In this document: piece after piece, positions 6,885-15,793 of the stretch | Position numbering within the stretch: the stretch's first letter is position 1 | How the letters are laid out: each line of letters starts with the position of its first letter | NCBI GenBank assembly: GCA_902762565.1 | Contig: CACWOS010000021.1 | Coordinates: forward strand, 1-40,891 | Direction of reading: 5' to 3' | Length of the DNA stretch: 40,891 nucleotides | DNA from: an uncultured Prevotellaceae bacterium | GTDB lineage: Bacteria > Bacteroidota > Bacteroidia > Bacteroidales > Bacteroidaceae | Position numbers and translations under genes: made by a program | The notes under the pieces: generated by a model | The model's database searches: none | Told to the model about the DNA's origin: nothing | Seen by the model: the letters and a program-made list of their open reading frames with translations, nothing else

Positions 6885-8317
6885 TTTTTCTTCTTACGTG
6901 ACTTGACAACAGGCTTCTGATTATCCTCAGGGATAGGATAGTTGACTGAAGGCTTGTGCATACGATGCATCACCTCGTCGAGTTCCTTCACCATCTTAGG
7001 ATATTGGTCAGCCAGATTATGTTGTTCGTTGGGATCTTCGCTGATGTGGTAGAGTTCTAAAGGGGCATTCTTTTTCACTGTTACACATTTCCATTCACCA
7101 TAACGAACGGCACGCTGCTTACCAGGAAACTCCCAATACAGATAACGCTGGTCTGTATCGACATTGCCCCCAAAGAACAATGGCGACACATCAATACCAT
7201 CCGTTTGAGGCAAGGCATCCGTACTGCCCGTAAGAGCAGCCAACGTAGGCATAAAGTCAGGGAAGTAGACTTGATTAGCAATCTGACGGACAGGTACACG
7301 ACCAGGTTGATTGACAATGAGAGGCACCTTGATACCACCTTCATAAAGCTGCCCTTTGCGTCCCTTCAGTCCTGCATGACAGTTCAATTCGCTTATTGGT
7401 GCCATTACCGCTGCACCATTATCAGAAGCAAAGATTATTAGCGTATTCTCGCGTAAACCTAGATTTTCGAGCGTTCCCAAAAGACGTCCAATATGATAAT
7501 CCATATGAGTAACAAGAGCGGCATAACGCTTGGTATTCAACGACCACTCTCCATGTTCGTCATACCATGAAGTATCGTCGATGTTATAGGGCTCATGAGG
7601 GGCATCGTAGCCTAAGAACAGGAAGAAAGGATTCTCCTTATTACGATGGATAAAAGCAATGGCATCATCAGTAGAAATCTCCGTATTATGGCGCACGTGG
7701 GCATCGTGGGCATTCTCGTTGATATGTATCAGACTATCGCCCCACAGACGATAATAGGGATAATAATAAGGTGAATTACTATGAACAGTACTGATGGTCC
7801 AACCATAAAACTCGTGGAAGCCACGATGATTGGGAGCAGAACCAGGGTCATAGCCATCAAGGTGCCACTTGTTGACAAGACACGTCTGATAACCTGCCGT
7901 ACGAATCACAGTAGCCAGTGTCGTATCCTCTGGAAGAAGATTGGCACGACGGACAATGGTGGTATCACCACGAGGATTGATTTTCAAGCCTGTCATACCA
8001 CCAGCATAGCACTGGTTGTCACGAATACGAGTATTACCGCTGTTGCGTCCTGTCATCAGCGAGCAACGTGAAGGCGAACTGATGCCACTGCCAGCATACG
8101 CTTGCGTAAAGCTAGTACCTGTAGCTGCTAAGCGGTCGATATTGGGAGTCTTGATATACTTGTTGCCATAACACGACAAGTCGCCATAACCCATATCATC
8201 AGCCAAGATAAAAATGATATTGGGACGCTCACGAGTAGCTTTTCGATTCTGTGGCTCAGCAGCATCTGATTGCTGTGCCAGCAGAACACCAGCCGTTAGT
8301 AGTAGTTCTTTTTTCAT
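6881..8317 (-). CDS. Secreted sulfatase, Ser-type (alkaline phosphatase superfamily)
   Basis: This 478-residue S1-family sulfatase has an N-terminal signal peptide (about residues 1-19). PNIIFILADDMGYGD (residues 32-46) supplies the metal-binding Asp40-Asp41. The sulfatase signature is SSPSRCSLMTGR at 80-91, so the residue converted to formylglycine is Ser80 and not Cys; this type depends on anSME, encoded immediately downstream with a four-base overlap. FASDNGA later provides further metal ligands. The substrate (host glycan or mucin sulfate, or a plant or algal polysaccharide) cannot be told from sequence alone. The C-terminus is a basic VKSRKKKK tail. A promoter lies at 8454-8483 and a hairpin sits in the 5' leader. 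Confidence 0.93.
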   Translation of the reverse strand: MKKELLLTAGVLLAQQSDAAEPQNRKATRERPNIIFILADDMGYGDLSCYGNKYIKTPNIDRLAATGTSFTQAYAGSGISSPSRCSLMTGRNSGNTRIRDNQCYAGGMTGLKINPRGDTTIVRRANLLPEDTTLATVIRTAGYQTCLVNKWHLDGYDPGSAPNHRGFHEFYGWTISTVHSNSPYYYPYYRLWGDSLIHINENAHDAHVRHNTEISTDDAIAFIHRNKENPFFLFLGYDAPHEPYNIDDTSWYDEHGEWSLNTKRYAALVTHMDYHIGRLLGTLENLGLRENTLIIFASDNGAAVMAPISELNCHAGLKGRKGQLYEGGIKVPLIVNQPGRVPVRQIANQVYFPDFMPTLAALTGSTDALPQTDGIDVSPLFFGGNVDTDQRYLYWEFPGKQRAVRYGEWKCVTVKKNAPLELYHISEDPNEQHNLADQYPKMVKELDEVMHRMHKPSVNYPIPEDNQKPVVKSRKKKK

Positions 8318-8355
8318 ATCTTTTTTCTGTTCGTTTATACCTTAATAAAAACAAT

Positions 8356-8386
8356 TTGAGAGCGGCCGACAATAGACCGCTCTCAA
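8356..8386 (-). promoter_or_regulatory. Hairpin in the sulfatase mRNA leader
   Basis: TTGAGAGCGG and CCGCTCTCAA form a perfect 10-bp stem with an 11-base loop, followed on the minus strand by ATTGTTTTTATT. It lies between the promoter and the sulfatase ATG (8317). It might be a weak or conditional terminator, or a block to readthrough from aroC. The only leader ORF seen starts at GTG and reads about eight codons, with no telling composition. Confidence 0.5.
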
Positions 8387-8453
8387 CCAACACAAAAACT
8401 AAACTAGACTTAACTAAAGCATATTCTGATTTTCACAAACCCGAATAGCACTG

Positions 8454-8483
8454 CAAAGATAGTATAATTTTTTTAAACTGCAA
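8454..8483 (-). promoter_or_regulatory. Promoter of the sulfatase-anSME pair
   Basis: Minus strand: TTG (8483-8481), 19 bases, TATCTTTG (8461-8454). It predicts a leader of about 130 bases before the ATG at 8317. Confidence 0.7.
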
Positions 8484-8523
8484 TGCTTTTTTGGTTTTTT
8501 TTTGCATAAAATGCCTTTTTTTT

Positions 8524-9597
8524 CTACATTTTTGCCGTCTTGTTCAGTAAAAAATGGTCCATTATCGTCATAGCGGTCATTGCTTCAACGATAGGAACAG
8601 CACGAGGCAACACACATGGATCATGACGTCCACGAGCTGTCAACGTAGTAGCCTGTCCATTGACATCGACAGTATCTTGAGTCTGTAATAAAGTCGCAAC
8701 AGGTTTGAAAGCTACACGATAATAAATGTCCTGTCCATTGGAGATTCCACCTTGTATGCCTCCACTATGATTAGAAGCAGTTGTAATACGACCGTCTACA
8801 GAACGAAAGATATCATTCTGCTCAGAACCTCGTTGAGTGACACCAGCAAAACCCTCGCCATACTCAAAGCCCTTGACAGCATTGATGCTAAGCATAGCAG
8901 CACCTAAGTCTGCATGCAACTTATGAGCTTCAGGCTCGCCTAAACCTGGAGGACAGCCTTTTACGACACAGGTGATAACACCACCTATCGTATCGCCTTC
9001 AGACTTTACCTGTTCAATCAAAGCAATCATCTGTGCTGCCTTCTCTGCATCAGGGCAACGCACTGCGTTCGTCTCCGTCAGAGACAGGTCGTATAAGTGA
9101 TAGTCACGCTCTAAAGCAATATTACCTACTTGAGATGTATAAGCTTGGACTGTAATACCCAACTGACGAAGTGCCAACTTTGCTAACGCTCCAGCTACAC
9201 AACGACTGATAGTGATGCGGGCTGACGAACGACCACCTCCACGATGATCTCGCGTACCATATTTATAATAATATGTATAATCGGCATGCGAAGGACGGAA
9301 CAACTGGCGCATATTGTCGTAATCGGAAGAGTGCTGATTCTGATTGCGTACGATAAATCCGATGGGGCAACCCGTTGAGCAACCTTCAAAAACACCACTG
9401 AGCAGTTCTACCTGATCAGGTTCCTGGCGGCTAGTTGTTATATTGCTTTGTCCTGGACGACGACGTGCTAACTCACTTTGAATGAAGTCAACGTCAATAT
9501 CAATGCCAGCAGGCATTCCGTCAACGACACCACCAATGGCTTCACCATGACTCTCGCCAAATGTGGTCAGTCTGAATATCTGCCCGAACGTATTCAC
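8524..9597 (-). CDS. aroC: Chorismate synthase
   Basis: This 357-residue enzyme converts EPSP to chorismate using reduced FMN. Recognised signatures include [15 protein letters not shown] at the start, [17 protein letters not shown], the FMN/substrate segment [11 protein letters not shown], and [14 protein letters not shown] with [16 protein letters not shown] near the end. Length is standard. The start is GTG at 9597; N-terminal conservation up to that codon supports it. It lies 35 bases downstream of the SlyD-like gene on the same strand and is probably cotranscribed with it. It is physically separate from the attenuated Phe/Tyr operon although in the same pathway, as expected for an enzyme also serving tryptophan and other chorismate products. 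Confidence 0.95.
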   Translation of the reverse strand: MNTFGQIFRLTTFGESHGEAIGGVVDGMPAGIDIDVDFIQSELARRRPGQSNITTSRQEPDQVELLSGVFEGCSTGCPIGFIVRNQNQHSSDYDNMRQLFRPSHADYTYYYKYGTRDHRGGGRSSARITISRCVAGALAKLALRQLGITVQAYTSQVGNIALERDYHLYDLSLTETNAVRCPDAEKAAQMIALIEQVKSEGDTIGGVITCVVKGCPPGLGEPEAHKLHADLGAAMLSINAVKGFEYGEGFAGVTQRGSEQNDIFRSVDGRITTASNHSGGIQGGISNGQDIYYRVAFKPVATLLQTQDTVDVNGQATTLTARGRHDPCVLPRAVPIVEAMTAMTIMDHFLLNKTAKM

Positions 9598-9632
9598 CTT
9601 TTACCTTTTTAATTTTTAACCTTTTTACCTTG

Positions 9633-10229
9633 TTAATGGCAATGTCCGCAGCCACAACCATCCTCATGATGATGGTCGCAATCTTCATGGTCGTGTCCAC
9701 AACCACCTTCACAGTCGCCACAATGACCACCACAGCCACCGGCCATATGCTTCATCAGGTGATTAACCTCATCTTCTGTAGCCTCACGGTTCTCAAGTAC
9801 TTCGCCCTTGAAGTAGAGCGTTTCACCAGCTAAAGGATGGTTTAAGTCTATCTTCACCTTCTCTTCACCAACCTCAACAACATGTCCATAGAAACGATTA
9901 CCTTCATCATTTTGCATCTGGATGATAGCATCTGGATAAACATGTTCATGATCGAAATGGCCATTGATACAGAACATCTCACGATCCATATCGAGTCTTA
10001 AATCGTCACGATAGTCACCATAAGCCTCGTCCTTGGTCAATGAGAAATCAAACTTTGCACCTGCCTCCAATGGTATCAGCTGTTGTTCAAAAGTATCAAG
10101 TGCCACACCAAAACCACTGATAAACTGGAATGGCTGTCCATCCTTGGTTTCTTCAACTAAACGTTTAGTTCCTTCTTCGTCTATATACAAACTATATGAT
10201 ATAGACATAAATCTATTTTTATTCTCCAT
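9633..10229 (-). CDS. slyD: FKBP-type peptidyl-prolyl isomerase, SlyD-like
   Basis: This 198-residue protein has the SlyD architecture: an FKBP half-domain, an inserted IF chaperone domain (about residues 75-125), the closing FKBP strand with DLNHPLAGETLYF, and a metal-binding tail. The last roughly 40 residues are extremely His/Cys/Gly/Asp-rich (for example CGHDHEDCDHHHEDGCGCGH), consistent with nickel or zinc binding as in E. coli SlyD. It is cytoplasmic with no signal peptide. Start ATG 10229 is about 23 bases after the predicted transcription start; Met8 (MSISYSLY) is the other possible start and matches the usual N-terminus better. It is followed closely by aroC. Confidence 0.9.
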   Translation of the reverse strand: MENKNRFMSISYSLYIDEEGTKRLVEETKDGQPFQFISGFGVALDTFEQQLIPLEAGAKFDFSLTKDEAYGDYRDDLRLDMDREMFCINGHFDHEHVYPDAIIQMQNDEGNRFYGHVVEVGEEKVKIDLNHPLAGETLYFKGEVLENREATEDEVNHLMKHMAGGCGGHCGDCEGGCGHDHEDCDHHHEDGCGCGHCH

Positions 10230-10256
10230 AAATCGTTGATTTTAAATTTTTGAATG

Positions 10257-10288
10257 CAAAGGTAGTGTAAATTGAGCGAAAAACCAAA
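10257..10288 (-). promoter_or_regulatory. Promoter of slyD-aroC
   Basis: Minus strand: TTTG (10288-10285), 20 bases, TACCTTTG (10264-10257), a perfect match to the Bacteroidota consensus. Confidence 0.82.
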
Positions 10289-10383
10289 AGAAAAAACATA
10301 AAAATCAAACAAAATGATTAAAATCAAATGTTTGACGTGGGTCAAGAATTAAGGTTGTGTCCGTAAACAATTAACTCTAAAAC

Positions 10384-10414
10384 TTGGAATTATTATACGA
10401 ACGTCCTACCTTTG
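10384..10414 (+). promoter_or_regulatory. Promoter of the small secreted protein gene
   Basis: TTG (10384-10386), 20 bases, TACCTTTG (10407-10414). The leader to the ATG at 10503 is about 85 bases. The 10289-10383 stretch between this and the slyD promoter is A-rich with nothing else recognised. Confidence 0.78.
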
Positions 10415-10502
10415 CAACGTCAATCAGCGAGCGAGCTGACACAGACATCAAGGATAACAAACACATCAGTTAAACATTAAAAATTAAGAAAGGGTAACAA
10501 AA

Positions 10503-10862
10503 ATGAAAAGATTGTTTTTAACTATGGTTGCCATGCTTAGCATGACGATGACATTTGCAGAAAATGAGAATGCTGCCAGTCTGAACAACATTGAGGCCTA
10601 CGATATGAAGGTGAACATGAAGAAACTGGCTCAGACACTTAGCCTGACAAAAGATCAGATGGAAAGTGTTACAGAAATTCACAAGACTTTCGCAGCCGAA
10701 ATGATGTTTGCAGCGCAGAGCAAAGGCGAAGAGCGTAACAAGATGGCAGAGAAAGCCATCAACAAAGATTTAGCCTATATGAACTACATCTTAAGTGATG
10801 AGCAATATCACAAGTACGTTATGCTGCTCAATATAACACTTCTGAATCGCGGATTGCGCTAA
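10503..10862 (+). CDS. Small secreted/periplasmic protein with Spy-like LTxxQ motif
   Basis: This 119-residue protein has a clear Sec signal peptide (MKRLFLTMVAMLSMTMTFAE, cleavage near residue 19). The mature part is predicted largely helical. It contains LSLTKDQMESV (about residues 47-57) and ILSDEQYHKYVMLL near the C-terminus, resembling the LTxxQ repeats of CpxP/Spy periplasmic chaperones. The resemblance is weak and the function is not established. It is monocistronic, with its own promoter and a strong terminator at 10891-10932. Confidence 0.75.
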   Translation: MKRLFLTMVAMLSMTMTFAENENAASLNNIEAYDMKVNMKKLAQTLSLTKDQMESVTEIHKTFAAEMMFAAQSKGEERNKMAEKAINKDLAYMNYILSDEQYHKYVMLLNITLLNRGLR

Positions 10863-10890
10863 GAAAAGAACGAAAAGTAAATATTTTTAT

Positions 10891-10932
10891 TCGAGGTCTT
10901 TGAACTGATGTTCTAAGGCCTCGATTCTTTTT
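10891..10932 (+). terminator. Intrinsic terminator
   Basis: TCGAGGTCTT pairs with AAGGCCTCGA, continuing inward through GAAC/GTTC around TGAT, and is followed by TTCTTTTT. It terminates the small secreted protein gene. Confidence 0.85.
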
Positions 10933-10975
10933 GCGTACATTCTAATTAATGTTTCATCATATTTATGACAAAAAG

Positions 10976-11007
10976 TTTGTTTTTCTCGAAGAGAAGTTGT
11001 AACTTTG
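10976..11007 (+). promoter_or_regulatory. Promoter of the SLBB exporter operon
   Basis: TTTG (10976-10979), 20 bases, TAACTTTG (11000-11007). Transcription would begin near 11012, just before an upstream ATG at 11018, which favours the ATG at 11057 as the true start. Confidence 0.82.
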
Positions 11008-11056
11008 CACCCGATTTATGCAAACAAGAATAATCAAAACAAGAAATAAACAAACA

Positions 11057-13522
11057 ATGAAGAAATTTCTATTAGCAACAGCATTATGCTTGGCAAGCAC
11101 TCTAAGCATCAATGCTCAGATGTCAGATCAACAGATTATTGCTCTTATTGGAAGAGAAGCTCAAGCAGGCACAAGCCAATCACAGATTGTTACCAAATTA
11201 ATGCAACGCGGCGTCAAGATTGACCAAATTCGCCGTCTGCGCAATCAGTATGACACCCAAATCAAGAGTCGCGGCATGTCAGGAGCTGCCGATGGTGCAG
11301 TAGCTCTGGCTGCAGATCGAATGAGCGCCAATTCTGACGGTACAACTTCTCAAGAAGTGACAACAGCTAAGCGCGGAACTACTGGTGAAATTCAAACTGA
11401 TGCTGCTGCCGACTTTGAAGTTGCAACCAACGACGTAAAAGCGACCCAAGGTAAGGCTCCAGATACTGATGGTAAGCAAGTCTTTGGTCGAAATATCTTT
11501 AGCCAGGCAAATCCTAATTTTCAGCCTAACTCCAACTTGCCTATTCCTGATAATTATGTCTTAGGGACAGGCGATCAGGTGGTTGTTGACATTTACGGAG
11601 CTTCCCAGCGTACACTGATACATACCATTTCACCTGAGGGTACTATTACCGTTGCAGGTTATGGTCCTATTTACCTGAGTGGCCTGAGTGTTGCTGCTGC
11701 TCAATCAAAATTGCGCTCTACTATTGGTTCTCGCTATCAAAGCAGCAATCTAAAAGTAACTGTAGGCAACACCCGTACTATTCAAGTTAACATCATGGGT
11801 GAAGTTCGCACACCAGGAACCTACCATCTGAGTGCCTTTGCCAATGTCTTCTATGCTTTGTATCGTGCAGGTGGTACAAGTAGTCTTGGTACACTCCGTA
11901 ACATCAAGGTATATCGCAATGGCAAAATAGTTACTGTCGTCGATTTGTACGACTACATTCTTAACGGACGCTTGGCAGGTAACATCCGTTTGCAGGACAA
12001 TGACGTCATCATGGTAGAACCCTATCAGGCTTTGGTAGGTATTACAGGTAATGTTAAGCGTCCCATGTTCTACGAGATGCGTTCCAATGAGAGCGTTGCT
12101 ACCCTGTTGAAATATGCAGGAGGATTTACCGGCGATGCGCATAAGAAGAGCGTTCGTTTGATTCGTCAACAAGGTGAGCGTTATTCTGTTCATAATGTCA
12201 ACGAGTTTGACATGAGCACGTTCAAAGTGGAGGATGGCGATGCTGTAAGTGTAGACGGTATGATTGACCGTTTTGAGAACATGGTTGAGATTAAGGGTGC
12301 CGTGTTCCGTCCAGGACAGTTTAACCTGAATGGAGAAATCAGTTCTGTACGTAGTTTGGTTGAGGCTGCTGAAGGTTTGACTGAGGATGCTTTCCCTCAG
12401 CATGCCCTTATTCACCGTCTGAAGGCAGACAGAACGCTTGAACTGATTCCCGCTGACGTTCAAGGTATCATGAATGGTACTGTCGCCGATATACCTCTTA
12501 AGAATGAGGATGTTCTTTTCATTCCTACTCAGGAAGAACTTCGTAAAGAACGTACATTCACTATCTCTGGTCAGGTGATGAATCCTGGAACCTTCCAGTA
12601 TGCTGATAATACGACCATTGAAGACCTGATTGTTCAGGCAGGCGGTCTGAAAGATCAGGCTTCGTTGATGCGTGTTGAGTTGACTCGCGTCATCCGCGAC
12701 CCCTTTGCAACAAAGAAGACGGATGAATACTCTAAGAAATTCCACTTTGACCTGAAAGACGGTTTGTTGCTGGGTGGTGACCGTACATTCTTCTTAGAGC
12801 CTTACGATCATGTTACAATCTATTCCAGCCCTGTTTTCTCGCAGGCTCGTTCTATAACTGTACGCGGCGAAGTAAACTGGGAAGGTGGCGTTACCATGAT
12901 AAAGAAGAGCACACATCTAGCTGACGTTATCGAGATGGCTGGTGGTATAACAGACCACGCTTATCTGAGAGGTGCTACATTGCTGCGTCGTATGAATGAA
13001 GAGGAACGTGTACGTATGCAAGCAACCATGAAGATTGTACGCGACATATTATCGGAAAGAGGTGATTCTGTTTCCTACGACAAATTAGATATCGAGAATA
13101 ACTATCCTGTTGTAATTGATTTGGAGAAAGCTATAAAAGATCCTACTTCTGATGCCAATATCCTGATGCGTGAGGGCGACCAAATCTTCATTCCTGAATA
13201 CAATCCCATTGTTCGTATTTCTGGTGACGTTATGTTCCCCAATACCGTTTTCTATGAAAATGGCAAGAATTGGAAATATTACGTGAACCAGGCTGGTGGT
13301 ATGGGAGATCGTGCCAGGAAGAAAAAGTCATTCATTGTTTATCAGAATGGTAAGGCCAAATTAATTAATCAGGGTGCACAACCAGAGCCTGGATGTGAGA
13401 TTGTGATTGCCAGCAAGAAGCGCAAGCGTCCTTGGCGTGTTGCTGAAGTTGTCGGCGCTGTTACAGGTTTGACAGGTCTGGCTTCAATGATAACGGCTAT
13501 TGCATACATGACAAAAAGATAA
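11057..13522 (+). CDS. Polysaccharide export protein with multiple SLBB domains
   Basis: From the ATG at 11057 this is an 821-residue protein with a signal peptide (MKKFLLATALCLASTLSINA). After an N-terminal helical part and a low-complexity region comes a poly-export (Wza N-terminal type) domain beginning PIPDNYVLGTGDQVVVDIYG. Several SLBB repeats follow, each with the pattern V/I-x-G-x-V-x-x-P-G-x-F/Y, for example NIMGEVRTPGTYHL, ITGNVKRPMFYEM, IKGAVFRPGQFNL, ISGQVMNPGTFQY and VRGEVNWEGGV. A hydrophobic segment (VVGAVTGLTGLASMITAIAYM) lies at the extreme C-terminus. It probably forms the outer-membrane/periplasmic channel for capsule or exopolysaccharide. No glycosyltransferases, Wzx or Wzy genes are adjacent, so its polysaccharide partner is elsewhere. 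An in-frame ATG at 11018 is judged too close to the transcription start. Confidence 0.92.
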   Translation: MKKFLLATALCLASTLSINAQMSDQQIIALIGREAQAGTSQSQIVTKLMQRGVKIDQIRRLRNQYDTQIKSRGMSGAADGAVALAADRMSANSDGTTSQEVTTAKRGTTGEIQTDAAADFEVATNDVKATQGKAPDTDGKQVFGRNIFSQANPNFQPNSNLPIPDNYVLGTGDQVVVDIYGASQRTLIHTISPEGTITVAGYGPIYLSGLSVAAAQSKLRSTIGSRYQSSNLKVTVGNTRTIQVNIMGEVRTPGTYHLSAFANVFYALYRAGGTSSLGTLRNIKVYRNGKIVTVVDLYDYILNGRLAGNIRLQDNDVIMVEPYQALVGITGNVKRPMFYEMRSNESVATLLKYAGGFTGDAHKKSVRLIRQQGERYSVHNVNEFDMSTFKVEDGDAVSVDGMIDRFENMVEIKGAVFRPGQFNLNGEISSVRSLVEAAEGLTEDAFPQHALIHRLKADRTLELIPADVQGIMNGTVADIPLKNEDVLFIPTQEELRKERTFTISGQVMNPGTFQYADNTTIEDLIVQAGGLKDQASLMRVELTRVIRDPFATKKTDEYSKKFHFDLKDGLLLGGDRTFFLEPYDHVTIYSSPVFSQARSITVRGEVNWEGGVTMIKKSTHLADVIEMAGGITDHAYLRGATLLRRMNEEERVRMQATMKIVRDILSERGDSVSYDKLDIENNYPVVIDLEKAIKDPTSDANILMREGDQIFIPEYNPIVRISGDVMFPNTVFYENGKNWKYYVNQAGGMGDRARKKKSFIVYQNGKAKLINQGAQPEPGCEIVIASKKRKRPWRVAEVVGAVTGLTGLASMITAIAYMTKR

Positions 13523-13525
13523 AAT

Positions 13526-14371
13526 ATGAAGCACTTAAGATTATTCTTCGTGTCGATGGTAGCTGCCATCATGGTCAGCTGCGGAACGACAAAGACTGTG
13601 CCCATTACGGGTAGACAGCAGAATCTGATGGTGAGCGACGAACAAGTTCTCGGACTCTCCTTAGAGCAGTATAGCGATTATATGAAATCTGCCAAGCCGT
13701 CAACAAATAAGAACAACACGGCTATGGTGAAACGTGTAGGCCAGCGTATAGCCAATGCCGTAGAAAGCTACCTCAAATCGAACGGTATGGCTGAAGAGGT
13801 CAAGAACTACTCTTGGGAGTTCAATCTGGTTCAGGACAATCAGGTGAACGCCTGGTGTATGCCTGGTGGCAAGATTGTGGTTTACGAGGGCCTGCTACCT
13901 GTCACTAAGGACGAGGCTTCATTGGCTATTGTCATGGGCCACGAGATAGCACATGCCGTAGCTCGTCACTCAGCAGAGCGTTTGAGCAACTCTTATAAAG
14001 AGCAGTATGGCGCAGCAGCCCTGAGTGCTTTGCTTTCAGGTGCTGGTGTCAGCTCAGGCTGGCAACAGTTAGCAAGCCTTGCTCATCAATATGGTGGTGC
14101 GCTATTCACATCTGGATTCTCTCGCAAACAAGAGAGTGAAGCCGACCATATGGGACTGATTTTTGCTGCTATGGCTGGCTATAACCCACAGGTAGCAGTA
14201 GAATTCTGGCAACGTATGTCGTCAGCTACGGGTGGTGGTTCGAATTCCCTATTTGCTGATCATCCCTCCGATGCTCAGCGTATTCAGCAGATTCAGGGAT
14301 GGCTACCTGAGGCCATGCAATATTTCACGCCTAAGACCTCTGCCGTAGCAAAGAAAGCTGTCATCAAGTAG
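13526..14371 (+). CDS. M48 family zinc metallopeptidase, lipoprotein
   Basis: This 281-residue protein has a lipobox (AIMVSCG, Cys19), so it is predicted to be anchored in the outer membrane or periplasm. The zinc motif is MGHEIAHAVARH, with His139, Glu140 and His143, and the third ligand lies in ESEADHMG (about 203-210). It resembles the BepA/LoiP group of M48 peptidases, which act on outer-membrane protein assembly, but lacks a TPR domain. Start is ATG 13526, four bases after the exporter stop, so coupled translation is likely. A role in quality control of the exporter is possible but is inference from gene order. Confidence 0.9.
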   Translation: MKHLRLFFVSMVAAIMVSCGTTKTVPITGRQQNLMVSDEQVLGLSLEQYSDYMKSAKPSTNKNNTAMVKRVGQRIANAVESYLKSNGMAEEVKNYSWEFNLVQDNQVNAWCMPGGKIVVYEGLLPVTKDEASLAIVMGHEIAHAVARHSAERLSNSYKEQYGAAALSALLSGAGVSSGWQQLASLAHQYGGALFTSGFSRKQESEADHMGLIFAAMAGYNPQVAVEFWQRMSSATGGGSNSLFADHPSDAQRIQQIQGWLPEAMQYFTPKTSAVAKKAVIK

Positions 14372-14395
14372 ACCACTACGAAGAAATAAACAAGC

Positions 14396-15793
14396 ATGAG
14401 AAAGATATTTGTATGTCTGTCGTGTATGCTGGCCCTCAGCGCGATGGCACAGACCAAAGACGGAGGAATCTCGCCACAGATGCTGCAAAAAATACAGCAG
14501 CAGAGCGAGCCGACAGCTACCGACAGAGCCTTACGTAATGCATTGGCTGCCAACAGTATCGACCTGCTGGCCAAGAATCAGAAGACTGCAGGAGAGTTGG
14601 ATACCTACTTCAACGTTGAAACCAAGAAGCAGTCGATTACTGACCAGAAGTCAAGCGGACGTTGCTGGATGTTCAGCGGATTGAATGTGCTACGTTCCAA
14701 TTTCGCCAAGCGTACGGATTCGTTGTCTGTAGAACTGTCGCAAGATTATCTGTTTTTCTGGGATCAGCTGGAGAAGTCGAACCTGATGCTACAGGGCGTT
14801 ATCGATACTGGCAAGAAGCCTATTGACGACCAACGCGTACAGTTCTTCTTCCACTATCCGCTCAACGATGGTGGCACCTTCTGCGGTGTTGCAGACTTGG
14901 CAGAGAAATATGGTTTGGTGCCCTCTAGTATCCAGCCAGAGACCTACTCAGCCGAGAATACGTCGAAGATGTCATCTATCATTAAGTCGAAGTTGCGTGA
15001 GTTCGGCTTGGAGTTGCGCAAGATGGTAGCTGAGGGCAAGAAAGCCAACGCCATTCAACAACGCAAGACTGAGATGCTGACAGAGGTTTATCACATGCTG
15101 GTTATCACGCTGGGCGAGCCAATCAAAGAGTTTACCTTTGCCTTCAAGGATAAGAACGGTAAAGCCATTTCAGCTCCTAAAAAGTACACTCCCAAGGAGT
15201 TCTATCAGGAGATTGTAGGTGGTCCGCTGAATGGTACATTCATTATGGTCATGAACGACCCACGTCGTGAATACTATAAGACCTACGAGGTAGAATACGA
15301 CCGTCATACTTACGACGGACACAACTGGAAGTACTTGAACCTCCCGATGGAAGATATCGAGACGCTGGCTATCGCTTCGCTGAAGGATGGCCGTAAGTTG
15401 TATTCCAGCTACGATGTCGGCAAGCAATTGGACAGAAAGCGTGGCTATTGCGACCTCGAGAACTTCGACTATGCCTCGTTATTCAATACCACTTTCAATA
15501 TGACGAAGGCTGAACGCATTTCAACCTTTGACAGCGGCTCTACACATGCAATGACGCTGACGGCTGTTGACCTGAACGCCCAGGGCGAACCTCTAAAGTG
15601 GAAAGTAGAGAACTCATGGGGAGCATCATGGGGCCAGCAGGGCTGCCTTATTATGACAGCCCAGTGGTTCCGCGAATATATGTTCCGTTTAGTTGTTGAC
15701 AAGCAGTATGTCAGTGAGAAACTGCTGAAGGACTATGAGCAGAAACCTGTGATGGTTATGCCCGAAGATCCTTTATTCCAAGAGGATAAGTAA
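14396..15793 (+). CDS. Secreted aminopeptidase C (C1B, bleomycin hydrolase family)
   Basis: This 465-residue papain-like peptidase has the catalytic Cys90 in KSSGRCWMFSGLN, the His in STHAMTLTAVD (near residue 380) and the Asn in VENSWGASWG (near residue 400). This is the bleomycin-hydrolase/PepC pattern. Unlike cytoplasmic PepC it has a signal peptide (MRKIFVCLSCMLALSAMAQ), so it is probably periplasmic or secreted, as is common in Bacteroidota. It lies 24 bases after the M48 gene and probably shares its transcript. Its 3' end overlaps the converging gene at 15756 by 38 bases. Confidence 0.92.
   Translation: MRKIFVCLSCMLALSAMAQTKDGGISPQMLQKIQQQSEPTATDRALRNALAANSIDLLAKNQKTAGELDTYFNVETKKQSITDQKSSGRCWMFSGLNVLRSNFAKRTDSLSVELSQDYLFFWDQLEKSNLMLQGVIDTGKKPIDDQRVQFFFHYPLNDGGTFCGVADLAEKYGLVPSSIQPETYSAENTSKMSSIIKSKLREFGLELRKMVAEGKKANAIQQRKTEMLTEVYHMLVITLGEPIKEFTFAFKDKNGKAISAPKKYTPKEFYQEIVGGPLNGTFIMVMNDPRREYYKTYEVEYDRHTYDGHNWKYLNLPMEDIETLAIASLKDGRKLYSSYDVGKQLDRKRGYCDLENFDYASLFNTTFNMTKAERISTFDSGSTHAMTLTAVDLNAQGEPLKWKVENSWGASWGQQGCLIMTAQWFREYMFRLVVDKQYVSEKLLKDYEQKPVMVMPEDPLFQEDK

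Noticed and set aside
11018-11056. Upstream ATG extending the SLBB exporter by 13 residues.
   Set aside because: It lies about six bases after the predicted transcription start, and the signal peptide begins at the ATG at 11057.
11750-12745. Minus-strand ORF of 331 codons inside the exporter gene.
   Set aside because: Antisense shadow of a clearly recognised SLBB protein; no motif or promoter.
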